A DNA stretch of 64,000 bases. It comes from an uncultured Pseudomonadota bacterium (GTDB taxonomy: Bacteria > Myxococcota_A > Polyangia > Nannocystales > Nannocystaceae). Both the position numbers and the translations under genes were made by a program. Position 1 is the stretch's first letter. Each line of letters begins with the position of its first letter. This document shows, piece after piece, positions 44,775-54,115 of this stretch. Below the pieces are notes generated by a model, which worked only from the letters and a program-made list of their open reading frames with translations, was not told the origin of the DNA and made no database searches. The stretch is taken from the NCBI GenBank assembly GCA_913061055.1, contig CAJXVA010000001.1:1-64000 (forward strand), given 5' to 3'.

Positions 44775-45962
44775 GTGAGCGACCCCCCTTTGCCACGGCC
44801 GGGACCGCACATCCTGCCGACGATCGTCGTCGCCCAGTTTGCGGGCACCTCGGTTTGGTTCGTGGGCAACGCCGTCCTCCCTGACCTGGCCCACCATTGG
44901 TCCGGCGTCAGCGGAGGGCTGGCGTGGGTGACCTCGAGCGTGCAGCTGGGGTTCATCGCCGGGACCCTCCTGTTCGCATTCAGCGGCCTCTCGGACCGTG
45001 TTCGCAGCCACCATCTGTTCGCTCTGTCCGCGGTGCTGGCCGGGGCATCGAACGCTGCTTCGATGCTCGCCCCGGAGTCGTTCAGTTGGTTCATGGCGAT
45101 GCGTGTGCTCACCGGCATCAGCCTCGCGGGTGTCTACCCCGTGGGGATGAAACTGGCGGCGTCCTGGTTTCGTGAAGGGCTCGGCTCGGCGATCGGGTTT
45201 CTTGTGGGTGCACTGGTCCTCGGCACCGCGTTCCCGCAGCTGCTTCGTTCCCTCGCGCTCGACCCTGGCACCCTCGTGCTCACGGCGTCCGGCCTCGCGC
45301 TCGCTGGGGGCGTCGTCGTGGTCACGACGGTCCCCGAAGGACCGGGCGTGGGTCGTGGACGCCCCGGACGCGTTCGCGATGCGTTCGACCTGTTCTCGAT
45401 CCGAGGTTTCCGGAGCGCGGCGCTCGGCTACTTCGGGCATATGTGGGAGCTCTACGCGTTCTGGGCGTTCGTCCCGTTTGCCGTCCACGTGGTCTTGGGC
45501 ACGGAAGCCGGGAGCGGTCGCTGGGCGTTCGCGATCATCGGCGCGGGCAGCATCGGATGTGTCGCTGGAGGATTCGCCTCGCGACGTTGGGGAAGCGCTC
45601 GGGTCGCAGCCGTCTTGCTCGCCGGCTCAGGCGCGTGCTGCTTGCTCAGCCCCTTCGTTCTCTCCGGTGGGTCCGCCCCGGCTGGCCTGGCATTCTTGAT
45701 GGTCTGGGGAGTTCTGGTGGCAGGCGACTCTCCTCAGTTTTCGGCGGTCGCGGCTCGCTCAGCTCCCCCCGACAAGGTCGGGACCGGGCTGACCGTGATG
45801 AACGCGCTGGGGTTTGCGCTGACCATCCCCGCAATCTCGCTGCTGAGTTGGATCGCGCCGCGGATTCCCGAGACCTGGCTGTTTGTGGTCCTGCTGCCCG
45901 GGCCCGTGATCGGCGTTTGGGGGCTGCGACACGTGCTCCGAGCGGACCCGACCCGCGCATAG
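44775..45962 (+). CDS. MFS-family transporter
   Basis: The 395-residue protein has about 12 hydrophobic segments. The first half shows VVAQFAGTSVWFVGNAVLPDL, GLSDRVRSHHLFALSAVLAG (the loop 2-3 motif) and FMAMRVLTGISLAGVYPVGMKLAASWF. The cytoplasmic loop near the middle is RVRDAFDLFSIRGFRSAA. It begins at GTG. No gene around it shows the substrate; proteins of this branch are often unknown efflux or uptake systems. No regulator gene is adjacent. Confidence 0.88.
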   Translation: MSDPPLPRPGPHILPTIVVAQFAGTSVWFVGNAVLPDLAHHWSGVSGGLAWVTSSVQLGFIAGTLLFAFSGLSDRVRSHHLFALSAVLAGASNAASMLAPESFSWFMAMRVLTGISLAGVYPVGMKLAASWFREGLGSAIGFLVGALVLGTAFPQLLRSLALDPGTLVLTASGLALAGGVVVVTTVPEGPGVGRGRPGRVRDAFDLFSIRGFRSAALGYFGHMWELYAFWAFVPFAVHVVLGTEAGSGRWAFAIIGAGSIGCVAGGFASRRWGSARVAAVLLAGSGACCLLSPFVLSGGSAPAGLAFLMVWGVLVAGDSPQFSAVAARSAPPDKVGTGLTVMNALGFALTIPAISLLSWIAPRIPETWLFVVLLPGPVIGVWGLRHVLRADPTRA

Positions 45963-46014
45963 ACCCAACTCTGACCACGTGCGCCGAGCTGCAAACGGAG
46001 GCCAAGAGCGGCGC

Positions 46015-47970
46015 TCAGTCCGAGGGGGGCTCCTCACCGTCGAGTACCGCACGGACAGCTGCGCTCAACCCGGACGGCGTGAAGGGTTTCTGGAGAAGCG
46101 GCATGGCCGAGTGCCTCTCCTCCAGGGCAGACACGTCCGAGTACCCCGACATGAAGAGCACGCGAAGCGTCGGGCGAAGCGTTCTCGCGGCGTCGACGAT
46201 CGCCGGGCCGTTGCCATCCTGAAGCACAACATCGCTCAGCAGCAGATCGATCGATTCCTCCCGCTGCAGACACGCCATGGCGTCGGTGTACCCCTCGGCT
46301 TCGAGGACCGTGTAGCCCTCTCGTTGCAGAGAGCGGACCGCGACCTCCCGGACAGGCGCCTGGTCCTCGACCACGAGCACGATCTCGTTGCCCGCGGTGT
46401 TCGGCTCGGGGCGGTCGCTGGGGGCCGGCGCCGCACGGCTCGCGCGTGGCCAGTGGATGGTCACGGTTGTCCCCTTCCCGACCTCTGAGCGAAGGGAGAC
46501 CGCTCCGCCCGAGTGCACGACGATGCCGTAGACCGTCGCCAGACCGAGGCCGGTCCCGCCCTGCGCACGTCGGGTTGTGAAGTAGGGCTCGAAGACCTGG
46601 CCGCATGTGGTCTCGTCCATCCCCACTCCGTCATCGTCGACCACGATCTGTACGAAGTCTTGGGTTGCCGGAAGCTGCATTTCATCGTCGAGGCTCTCAG
46701 CGCCAGCGTTGCTGGCCCGCAATCGGACGCGCCCGCCATCCGGCATGGCGGATCGCGCGTTTGCGACGAGGTTCAACAACACCCGCTCGAACTGCGTGCG
46801 GTCGGCTCGGATCGGCCAACAATCGTCCGCCACGTCGACTTCGAGGAGCACGTCCTCGCCGACCATCCGCTCCAGCACCTTGCCGATTCGTTCGAGTTCC
46901 TCACCTGGCGCGAGACTCGCGAGTTGGAGCGGCTCCTGGCGGCTGAAAGCGAGCAGCTGACGGGTCAACTCCGAGCCGCGCCGCGCAGCTTCCGAGGCGC
47001 TGTCCAGGTCGGAGCGAAGGTCACCGGGAAGGCCCTCGTGATCCAGGACGAAGCTACACGCCGCCATCACCACCGTCAGCAGATTGTTGAAGTCATGGGC
47101 GACCCCGCCGGCGAGCCGTCCGATCGCCTCGAGACGGTTGCTCTCCGCCTGCTGCCGCTCCCGTTCCAGCTCTTGCGTGACGTCACGAAAAGCGACTTGG
47201 ACCGCGTCCTGATCTTCGAAGCGGATGCGAACGCCAGCGACGTCGGCGTGAAACATCGCGCCGTCGAGTCGGCGGAAGCGCTCGCGTGCCCACGGTGCCG
47301 AGCTGCTCGCCTCGACCAACCCCCGCACTCGAGCGGTCACGAGTTCTCGGTCATCGGGGTGGACGAAGCGACCCAGAGGTTCGCCGACGACGTCTGCCAG
47401 GGTCCCGCCAAGCAGTTCAAGTGCCGCCGTATTCGCATACCGAACGACCCCGTCGACGTGCACCGCGATGCCGTAAGGCGTCGAGTCCGCCAAGGCTCGG
47501 TAGCGGACCTCGCTTTCTTTGAGCGCCTCGTGAGCTCGTTCGATGTCGCTGTTGTCCTTGACCGTGGCGAAGTAGAAGGCCGGCTCGCCGTGCTCGTCGA
47601 GCGCGACGTTGGGACTGACCACCACCGGAAAACGCTCACCGTTCGCACGACAGAAGATCAGCCGGAAGTGCCGAAAATGCCCATCCAGTGTCTGCGCCAG
47701 CGCGGCGCGAATGGTCTCCACCTCTTCTTCTGGCCAGTAGAGATCGCTCTGCGCACCCACGAGTTCGTCGCGGCTGTAGCCGACCATCTCGCACAGGGCA
47801 TCGTTGACGGCGAGGTGAACACCCTGCGGATCGATGACCGAGAAGCCGTCGAGCAACAACTCTCCAAAACGCGCCACGGACTCGAGCGACCACGGCTGAG
47901 CGTCACTGTCTTCGGTCCCGCGCGTGTCCCCCACGACAGTGAGCGTCTCCGGCCGCCGCTGGAGGGGCAA
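46015..47970 (-). CDS. Hybrid histidine kinase with two PAS domains and receiver
   Basis: The 651-residue protein has no membrane segment, so it is cytoplasmic. Two PAS domains run from about residues 30 to 150 and 155 to 275 (FSVIDPQGVHLAVNDALCEMV, GIAVHVDGVVRYANTAALEL). The HisKA H box is AGGVAHDFNNLL with His292. ATPase motifs are NLVANARSAM, DDDGVGM and GGTGLGLATVYG. The C-terminal receiver has VLVVEDQAPVREVA, phospho-Asp580 in LLLSD and Lys628 in LQKPF. The TTG start is doubtful; an internal GTG could be used. No other two-component gene is adjacent; a phosphorelay partner is needed elsewhere. Confidence 0.9.
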   Translation of the reverse strand: MPLQRRPETLTVVGDTRGTEDSDAQPWSLESVARFGELLLDGFSVIDPQGVHLAVNDALCEMVGYSRDELVGAQSDLYWPEEEVETIRAALAQTLDGHFRHFRLIFCRANGERFPVVVSPNVALDEHGEPAFYFATVKDNSDIERAHEALKESEVRYRALADSTPYGIAVHVDGVVRYANTAALELLGGTLADVVGEPLGRFVHPDDRELVTARVRGLVEASSSAPWARERFRRLDGAMFHADVAGVRIRFEDQDAVQVAFRDVTQELERERQQAESNRLEAIGRLAGGVAHDFNNLLTVVMAACSFVLDHEGLPGDLRSDLDSASEAARRGSELTRQLLAFSRQEPLQLASLAPGEELERIGKVLERMVGEDVLLEVDVADDCWPIRADRTQFERVLLNLVANARSAMPDGGRVRLRASNAGAESLDDEMQLPATQDFVQIVVDDDGVGMDETTCGQVFEPYFTTRRAQGGTGLGLATVYGIVVHSGGAVSLRSEVGKGTTVTIHWPRASRAAPAPSDRPEPNTAGNEIVLVVEDQAPVREVAVRSLQREGYTVLEAEGYTDAMACLQREESIDLLLSDVVLQDGNGPAIVDAARTLRPTLRVLFMSGYSDVSALEERHSAMPLLQKPFTPSGLSAAVRAVLDGEEPPSD

Positions 47971-48074
47971 GCCCCCCGGGGAAGAAACGTCCGCTCGCCA
48001 GAGTCAGGGGCGGCCCCGGAACGCAGTCCCCCCAGGTGAAGCCCCAAGCTCGTGGAGCCTGTGGGACGTCGGCG

Positions 48075-48983
48075 TCACGACAGCGGGGTGATGTCGCAGC
48101 GGCTCACGCTGAACGCGGTGACCCTTCGCCGGCCTGCGACCGCCGCTCCGAAACCGAGGCCGTCCTGAGCGGTGATCGGTACGGCCGCGACGAGTTGCAG
48201 GTCGATCCCGCGCACCCGGCTCGCACGTGGCAGCGCGAACGAAATGCGGCCGCGCTCCGGGGCGATGGCCGCGAGCATGTGCGAATACGATCCGTTCACC
48301 TCGACCCGAACCCCAAAGTCCGCCGTGCTCTCGCTCGCCCGTACCCGGCACGAAACGACGTAGTCACGGTTCGCGGCGGCCTGCAGATGCAGTCCGAGAT
48401 GCGAGCCGTCGAGCGTCGCCTCGGCGGCCGCCGGGAAGTCGGGGTGCAGCGGATCGAACTGCTGCGCCAGCATCTCGGGAGTCTCCGACGGAACGGGCGT
48501 TGGGCCGGTGCCCCGAACGCGCCGCAGCTCGGCCTGGCTGTCCAGGGTCGCGAGGCCATCCGAGGGGGTCTGTGGGTGGACGTCGCGGGGGCTATCGAAA
48601 CTCATGTACGCACCCGGACCTCGGTACGGTCGGCGGACGGTCAGCGTGGTGGTCGCCTCCACGTCGTTGGGCGCGACGTCAATATTGAAGCGCCCCGCGA
48701 TCCCGGCGATGCGCGTCTTGCTGAGCGCCTTGGGGTTTCGTAGCGCCTTGGCGAGCTTGGGGTCGAGTTGCGGTCTTGTCCGGTTGATGGGCTGCATCTG
48801 CTCGGGTACCGGCAGTACCTTGGGCGAGGGCTTGGCCTTGGGAAGCGGAGCGTTGCCGGGTCCTTTGGGAGATTTTGCGGCGGGCTTGTTCTTCGGCGAA
48901 ACGGTGGGGAGCGCCTGCGCCGGCCCCGCGATCGCAAGGACAGAAAACCCAAGGAATCCGGCAAGTTTTCGGTGCAGCGTCAT
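48075..48983 (-). CDS. Exported protein of unknown function
   Basis: The 302-residue protein has a Sec signal (KLAGFLGFSVLAIAGPAQALP) and a long Lys/Pro/Ala linker (KNKPAAKSPKGPG, PKAKPSPKVLP). The mature part is beta-rich: TRIAGIAGRFNIDVAPNDVEATTTLTVRRP and GISFALPRASRV-type strands, with Cys residues in VVSCRV and SRCDIT. It has no catalytic motif that I can see. It lies 104 bases upstream of the histidine kinase on the same strand. Function unknown. Confidence 0.68.
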   Translation of the reverse strand: MTLHRKLAGFLGFSVLAIAGPAQALPTVSPKNKPAAKSPKGPGNAPLPKAKPSPKVLPVPEQMQPINRTRPQLDPKLAKALRNPKALSKTRIAGIAGRFNIDVAPNDVEATTTLTVRRPYRGPGAYMSFDSPRDVHPQTPSDGLATLDSQAELRRVRGTGPTPVPSETPEMLAQQFDPLHPDFPAAAEATLDGSHLGLHLQAAANRDYVVSCRVRASESTADFGVRVEVNGSYSHMLAAIAPERGRISFALPRASRVRGIDLQLVAAVPITAQDGLGFGAAVAGRRRVTAFSVSRCDITPLS

Positions 48984-49181
48984 GGTCTCAGCGTGGTGGT
49001 ACCGCCACGTGACGGGGAGTTACGAAGCCGGAGTGCCCCCCACAAGACCGCGGGCGAGCGTCAGGTTCTCTGTGCCCGACGCAAAGAGCGTTGAACACCC
49101 GACGGACCCACGTTCTTGGCCCCGGTCGGTCGGCGTACGCGGCCCACTCCTGCTTGGCGGAGTGGACTCACCGGTGACGTA

Positions 49182-50864
49182 ATGACAACCCGACGTAGAT
49201 TCCTGAAGTACCTGGCAACGATTCCGGCCTGCGACGCGGGGACGCCCTCGCTCGGGCACGAGGCGGAGCGAGACGGAGTGCTCTCCGATTCTCGACCCGA
49301 CATTGTGTTCATCTCGGTCGACGACCTCAACGACTGGCCCACGCCGTTCGAGGGCTCCAAGCCAACGTTCGACCCGCAGGATGTGATCACGCCCAACCTG
49401 GACCAGCTGGCGCAGCAGGGAACCGTCTTTCAGCGCGCGTACTGTGCCGCGCCGATGTGTGGGCCATCGCGCTCAGCAACGCTCACCGGGTTGCCACCCC
49501 ACGTCTCTGGGGTGACCCAAGCTGAGAACATCATGGCGCCCAAGACCGACGAGTTCGGTCCGCTTCTGGAGGCCCCAACCACGACGCTCCCTCGCCTGCT
49601 CCACGAGTCGGGCTACCAGACATTTGGCGCGGGCAAGATCTTTCATGGTGGGGGCTACGGTGGTCACGATCGCAAGTTCCCAGACTGCGGAGTCGACCCC
49701 GAGGACCCCACGTACGACTCCTGTGCTTGGGACGAGTACGCCTTCTTGAGCAAGCTCGTTCCCAAGGGCGCTTGCGAGCCCCTACCGAAGTACAAGACCG
49801 ACATCTCGGACTCGGCGTTGCCATGTCCTGGACCCTTCGACGCCACGACGTCGATGCTTCCGGACGCTCGGGTCGCCCGCTACGCCATCGACCGCCTCGA
49901 GCAAGAGAGTACCTCCGAGCCGATGTTCTTGGCGCTGGGGTTCTTCAAGCCCCACAAACACTGGGAGGCGCCACAAGAGTTCTACGATCTCTACCCAGAC
50001 AGCGCGCTACGGCCGTTGGATGCCGCGATCGAGAGGGCTGACCAGGACGACCTCACGTTCACCGGCTGCGTAACGCTGCGTGACGCCCGGAACTCTCCCT
50101 CGGATGCAGACTGGGACACCGCGACGCGAGAAGCGATCCGTGGATACCTCGCGTGCATCAGCTATGTGGATCATCTGCTCGGCACAGTTCTCGAGGCCGT
50201 GGCGCAGCGGCCTCGCCGAACGATCGTCGTGTTGTGGAGCGACCATGGATACTTCATGGGCGAGAAGCGCGGATGGAAGAAACCGTCCTTGTACGAACGA
50301 GCCACCCGCGTGCCCCTCATCATCTCGGACTCGGCAGATCCCACCCCGCAGTCCACCCACAAACTCGCGAGCCTGATGGACCTGCTTCCTACGGTGCTCG
50401 ACTACGCCAATGTTCCCGACCCCCTGCAGCACGGTCTTAGCCTGAAGCCGATCGTCGAGGATGCCGGGGCACAGTGGCCGCAGGCCAGCGTGGTTTCGAC
50501 GTTCAACTTTCAAAGCGACCACCAACGCAACGCCGCGCAAGAACTCAACGCGGATGTCGACCGGTGCATGGAAGCTCAGGACGTCGAGGCGTGTGGGCCG
50601 TTCGTGCTTGCATGCCCGACCTATCCACCTCGGCTTGAAGGCGCCTCGTTCGCGTTGCGGACCGACCGGCACCGCTTCATCCGCTATCACGAAGCTTCGG
50701 GGTTTGGGCCGAGTCCCGGCGGCGCCGCGCTGCTGCGCGACGAACTGTACGACCTCGAAGTGGACCCCAACGAGCGCGAAAACTTGCTCGCAAATGGTGT
50801 CCCTAAGGCCCTCGAGGAGTTGGTGAAACAGCTCTCCGTGCAACTCGCGGAGAAGCTGAGTTGA
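49182..50864 (+). CDS. Sulfatase, iduronate-2-sulfatase-like
   Basis: The 560-residue enzyme is of the alkaline phosphatase/sulfatase superfamily. It opens with TRRRFLKYLATIPAC, a weak Tat-like leader. Active-site parts are ISVDDLNDWP (metal Asp pair), MCGPSRSATLTG (the CxPSR formylglycine site), AGKIFHGG and LWSDHGYFMGEKRGWKK. The N-terminal DDLNDW and overall layout resemble iduronate-2-sulfatase-type enzymes. No formylglycine-generating enzyme is in the window. It hydrolyses a sulfate ester, probably on a sugar. Its end overlaps the convergent LysR gene by 62 bases. Confidence 0.88.
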   Translation: MTTRRRFLKYLATIPACDAGTPSLGHEAERDGVLSDSRPDIVFISVDDLNDWPTPFEGSKPTFDPQDVITPNLDQLAQQGTVFQRAYCAAPMCGPSRSATLTGLPPHVSGVTQAENIMAPKTDEFGPLLEAPTTTLPRLLHESGYQTFGAGKIFHGGGYGGHDRKFPDCGVDPEDPTYDSCAWDEYAFLSKLVPKGACEPLPKYKTDISDSALPCPGPFDATTSMLPDARVARYAIDRLEQESTSEPMFLALGFFKPHKHWEAPQEFYDLYPDSALRPLDAAIERADQDDLTFTGCVTLRDARNSPSDADWDTATREAIRGYLACISYVDHLLGTVLEAVAQRPRRTIVVLWSDHGYFMGEKRGWKKPSLYERATRVPLIISDSADPTPQSTHKLASLMDLLPTVLDYANVPDPLQHGLSLKPIVEDAGAQWPQASVVSTFNFQSDHQRNAAQELNADVDRCMEAQDVEACGPFVLACPTYPPRLEGASFALRTDRHRFIRYHEASGFGPSPGGAALLRDELYDLEVDPNERENLLANGVPKALEELVKQLSVQLAEKLS

Positions 50865-51714
50865 GGACAGTGGCATGGAGCGCAGCCAAGCGCGGATCCT
50901 CCAACGCGCCTCGTGCGTGAAGAAGCTGATAGCGAACCCGCGGTAGGTCCGAGATCGGAATCCCCACCATCGATCGAGGCACGCGGCAGCACCCGTTGAC
51001 CACTGCGGGGCCAAGCCCGAGGGAGGCGAAGTGAAGCATCGGCTCCCAGCCCGATGCCTCCACCGCGACGGCGAGCTCGTTCCCACTGGCGGCGAACCCA
51101 GTGGCGAGGGTTTGCCGAAGTCGGCTGCCCTGCGGAGGGACGACGAGAGGCTCGCCCGCAAGCGAGGCGAGGGAGATCCGCTTACGCGCCGCCAATCGGT
51201 GCGCCTTGGACACGACGGCGACGTGATGGACCTCGGTGAGCAGATGGCCCTCCAACTGCTCCGGCACCTCGGCGACGACCGCAACTGCCAGCTGCGCATC
51301 GCCCAGCCGAACCGCCTCGATGGCCGGCTCGGCCGCACGGGTCAACAGGCGCACCGGCGCCACGGCGGAACGTACAAAGCTCCGGATTGCGGGCCCCAAC
51401 AAGTACAAGAAGGCGCCCTCCCCCGCGGCGAACACGAGCGGGCTCGTCGGGGCCTGTCCACGAACGGATGCGATGAAGTCGCGGGTCCGACTCCGCATGT
51501 CGCGGGCGAAACGGAGCGCCTCGATCCCGGCGTCGGTCAGAACGAGACGACGCCCCCGCCGTTCATACAGGGAGACGTCCAGCGCCTCCCCGAGCTTTCG
51601 GACCTGGGTGTGGAGCGCGGGTTGCGACATGTGCAGGCGGGCGGCGGCACGCGTGAAGTTGAGGTCTTCGGCGAATTCGGCGAATCCCTCGAGCCAGTCG
51701 AGCTTGGGCGACAC
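50803..51714 (-). CDS. LysR-family transcriptional regulator
   Basis: The 303-residue regulator starts at GTG. The winged helix is FAEFAEDLNFTRAAARLHMSQPALHTQVRKLGEALDVSLYERRGRR, and the effector domain follows (SPLVFAAGEGAFLYL, LGDAQLAVAVVAEV, LASLGLGPAVVNG). It lies tail to tail with the sulfatase and divergent from the HAD-like gene. A TAT-N11-ATA sequence just upstream fits a LysR site. The likely targets are itself and the HAD-like gene, and possibly the sulfatase, but this is inference. Confidence 0.9.
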   Translation of the reverse strand: MSPKLDWLEGFAEFAEDLNFTRAAARLHMSQPALHTQVRKLGEALDVSLYERRGRRLVLTDAGIEALRFARDMRSRTRDFIASVRGQAPTSPLVFAAGEGAFLYLLGPAIRSFVRSAVAPVRLLTRAAEPAIEAVRLGDAQLAVAVVAEVPEQLEGHLLTEVHHVAVVSKAHRLAARKRISLASLAGEPLVVPPQGSRLRQTLATGFAASGNELAVAVEASGWEPMLHFASLGLGPAVVNGCCRVPRSMVGIPISDLPRVRYQLLHARGALEDPRLAALHATVLNSASPRVARRAVSPTPRGP

Positions 51715-51721
51715 GAGGAAC

Positions 51722-51738
51722 TATAACTTTTTCAGATA
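51722..51738. promoter_or_regulatory. LysR-type binding site candidate
   Basis: TAT, eleven bases, then ATA, an inverted LysR-type T-N11-A motif, lies 8 bases upstream of the LysR start, in an AT-rich stretch between divergent genes. Autoregulation is the simplest reading; binding is not shown. Confidence 0.4.
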
Positions 51739-51792
51739 CCTCATACATAAACACTACTTCCGAGCGATAGCCAGGGGATCCATGGTGCGTTC

Positions 51793-52326
51793 ATGGATAC
51801 CCAAACACAGTCACTCGGCCCCCAGCCCAAGATCGGGTTCGATATCGGCCGCGTCATCATTCACGCTGGCGACGGAGCGCAAGACACATCTTTCCTCTCG
51901 GGCAGCGACGACGACGCGATGAGAACGCCCCCGATGAAGGGGGCGTTTGAGGTGATCGCCGAGGTCAACGCGCTGGTCAGCGGTCGCACGTGGATCATCT
52001 CCAAGTGCGGGCCCAACATCGCGCGGCGGAGCCTACGGTGGCTCCGACACCACCGCTTCTTCGAACGAACCGGTATGCGTGAGGATCGAGTCATCTTCTG
52101 TCGCAGGCGACAGGACAAGGCACCCCACTGCCTTCGTCTGGGCCTGGGCGCCTTCGTCGACGACAGGCCCGACATCCACCGCACGTTGGCAGGCATCGTC
52201 GGCGTCCGGGTCCTGTACGGCCCTCAGAAGCGCGGCCGCCAGGCACCGCCGGGGGTACTCAGCGCCCTCGACTGGCACGAGGTCAGCCAGATCTTGATCC
52301 CCCTACTGTGTCCCGCGCACGAGTGA
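51793..52326 (+). CDS. HAD-superfamily phosphatase-like protein
   Basis: The 177-residue protein has HAD-like landmarks: KIGFDIGRVIIH at motif I (Asp present, but the usual second Asp is Gly), SGRTWIISKCGP at motif II (Ser), DKAPHCLRL with a candidate Lys, and LGAFVDDRPDIHRTL at motif IV. The missing second Asp suggests altered catalysis or a 5-nucleotidase-type variant. It has no signal. It overlaps the kptA gene by 24 bases tail to tail and is divergent from LysR. Confidence 0.68.
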   Translation: MDTQTQSLGPQPKIGFDIGRVIIHAGDGAQDTSFLSGSDDDAMRTPPMKGAFEVIAEVNALVSGRTWIISKCGPNIARRSLRWLRHHRFFERTGMREDRVIFCRRRQDKAPHCLRLGLGAFVDDRPDIHRTLAGIVGVRVLYGPQKRGRQAPPGVLSALDWHEVSQILIPLLCPAHE

Positions 52327-52860
52327 ATCGAAGTCGATGTCGTCGGCCGGCACGTGGTCCACCAACCAGACCCCGTTGGGGGTCCGATAGAAGACCGAGC
52401 CGGCTTCGGCCATCTGCATCGCCCGAACCACCAGGACGACCGGCGTGCCGCGCCGCGCTCCGACGCGTGTCGCGGTCTCCCGGTTTGCACTGAGGTGGAC
52501 ATGATGACGCTGGCCACGCAGGAGGCCTTTTGCGCGAATCGAAGGTAGCGCCGCCGCCACAGTGCCGTGAAAGAGCAAGGCAGGGGGCGCAGCGGGTGCA
52601 TAGCCGAGCTCCACGGGGATCGAATGCCCCTGCTGGGCGCGAATCATCAGGCCGTCGGGACTCAGCGCGAACCGCTGCTTGTCACTGGCGAGGACGAGTT
52701 CGCGGATCCGTGCGTGCGTGAGTGACTTCCCCTCCGCCGCCGCCGCTTCGAGCAGCCGCTCGATCGAGATCCAGCCGTCCACCGTCGGCGTCAAACCGAG
52801 GGCCTGCGGATCGTGGCGCAAGACCCACGAGAGGTACTTGCTCGCGGCAACGTCATCCAT
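52303..52860 (-). CDS. kptA: RNA 2'-phosphotransferase KptA/Tpt1
   Basis: The 185-residue protein matches the KptA/Tpt1 family, which removes a 2'-phosphate from spliced tRNA using NAD+. Conserved parts are YLSWVLRHDPQALGL (RNA-binding Arg and His), DGWISIERLL, ALLFHGTVAAALPSI, HHVHLSANRETATRVG and GVWLVDHVP. The ATG at 52860 is chosen over a GTG at 52869 because the family starts just before this point. Bacteria lack the eukaryotic splicing pathway, so the native substrate here is not known. Length is normal for the family. Confidence 0.93.
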   Translation of the reverse strand: MDDVAASKYLSWVLRHDPQALGLTPTVDGWISIERLLEAAAAEGKSLTHARIRELVLASDKQRFALSPDGLMIRAQQGHSIPVELGYAPAAPPALLFHGTVAAALPSIRAKGLLRGQRHHVHLSANRETATRVGARRGTPVVLVVRAMQMAEAGSVFYRTPNGVWLVDHVPADDIDFDSLVRGTQ

Positions 52861-52905
52861 CACGCCCACGTTGGGTGCGATTGTAACCCCGCGTCCAACC
52901 GAAGG

Positions 52906-53868
52906 TCAGACCTCGACTCCGCAGTAGCCGACACTCTCGTAGCCCGGCGGAGCCGAACCGTCTTCGTAGTACGGCACACAGACCGATGGCCCGGCGCAGT
53001 CATCCAGCCCTTCAACGTCGCAAAACTCCGCGCAACACGTCGCCGCAGCGCAGCCGTTGAGAACGCCGGAGGCTGCGCAGAAGGTGCCCGGGTCGCAGGT
53101 GTTGATGAACTCGCAGGGCTCTCCGACCGCACCACCGGGTCCGGACGCGTCGGGTACACACACGAACCCATTGTCATCCGGAACACAGGCCGATCCGACG
53201 TCGCAGTCCGAGGCCAGGGGGTCGCACAGCGGCAGGCACAAGGCGATGACGCCCTCGTTCCTCTGAGCGCAAGCAAGGCCGTCACCACAGACCGGCTCCT
53301 CCGCGGAGCCGGTGCAGAACGGGACGCAGGTGCCCTGGTTGGTCCGGGTGTTGACGTCCCAACACATCGACGTTTCGCCGCAGTCGTCCAGCCCCGACGT
53401 CGCAGTCTCGAACACCACGCATGCCTCTCCCGGCTCCCCGGGGTCGACGGGTTCGAGCGCGAAGCAGGCGAGAGCATCCCAAGACCCATCTCCAGCGGTC
53501 GCCCACGGCATACACTTTTGCCCGTCTGGGCAGTCTTGAAGGTAGGTGCTGCAGTCTCCTGGGATCACACCCATCGTCTCTGTACCGCTCTCTTCCGAAC
53601 CGGTTTCGGTCCCCCGCGTCGCTGGGCCCATTCCCGTCGTCGATTCGCTCGAGCCGTCCGTCGGTTCGAGCGTCGTCTGGGTGGGCGACGTTGTGGTCTG
53701 GCTTGGGCCCGTCGGTGAGGATGGATCTGGCCCGGTGGCGTCACGCGTCGTCGTGCCCAGGCCGCTGCCCCCCTCCCCGCCGGTCGCGTCCGCGTACGAA
53801 GGGTTCAGACCCGTGCAGCCCGCGAGGAACAGGCTCGCAAGAGCCGCGCGTCCCAGCCCAACAAACAT
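52906..53868 (-). CDS. Cys-rich lipoprotein, dispersed family member
   Basis: The 320-residue paralogue of the array at 3913-6890 has lipobox FLAGC (Cys18), a Thr/Ser/Gly linker to about residue 90, then the Cys-rich domain. Shared features are YLQDCPDGQKCMPWA, CVVFETATSGLDDCGE, SMCWDVNTRTNQGTCVPFC, LACAQRNEGVIALCLP and a late CDVEGLDDCAGPSVCVPYY. The order of modules follows the array, but it differs most in the middle (CEFINTCDPGTFC). A GTG at 53883 is another possible start. It stands alone, 42 bases upstream of kptA on the same strand. Confidence 0.76.
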   Translation of the reverse strand: MFVGLGRAALASLFLAGCTGLNPSYADATGGEGGSGLGTTTRDATGPDPSSPTGPSQTTTSPTQTTLEPTDGSSESTTGMGPATRGTETGSEESGTETMGVIPGDCSTYLQDCPDGQKCMPWATAGDGSWDALACFALEPVDPGEPGEACVVFETATSGLDDCGETSMCWDVNTRTNQGTCVPFCTGSAEEPVCGDGLACAQRNEGVIALCLPLCDPLASDCDVGSACVPDDNGFVCVPDASGPGGAVGEPCEFINTCDPGTFCAASGVLNGCAAATCCAEFCDVEGLDDCAGPSVCVPYYEDGSAPPGYESVGYCGVEV

Positions 53869-54115
53869 GCCAACGAATAACACACAAAACTAACACGGTC
53901 AAATCCGAGGAGACCTGGCGTACGCTCGAAACGACCTCAGCCGACCACGAGAGACGCGTCCGCAGACCCAGGACTGCTCGGAAAACGATGCTCACACAGC
54001 CGAGCTGACGGGCTCGCCGTCGACGCGGAGTCGCCGAAGACCTCGTCACCTCGAAGACCCCAAGCCTTTGCCGGGTCGTCACGAGGCTGTCACGCATCCG
54101 GAGGAGAGTCTCAAC

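Noticed and set aside
46513..48039. 508-codon plus-strand frame
   Set aside because: It is antisense to the hybrid histidine kinase.
51793..52860. HAD-like gene and kptA as one RNA-repair operon
   Set aside because: They are convergent and overlap tail to tail, so they cannot be co-transcribed.
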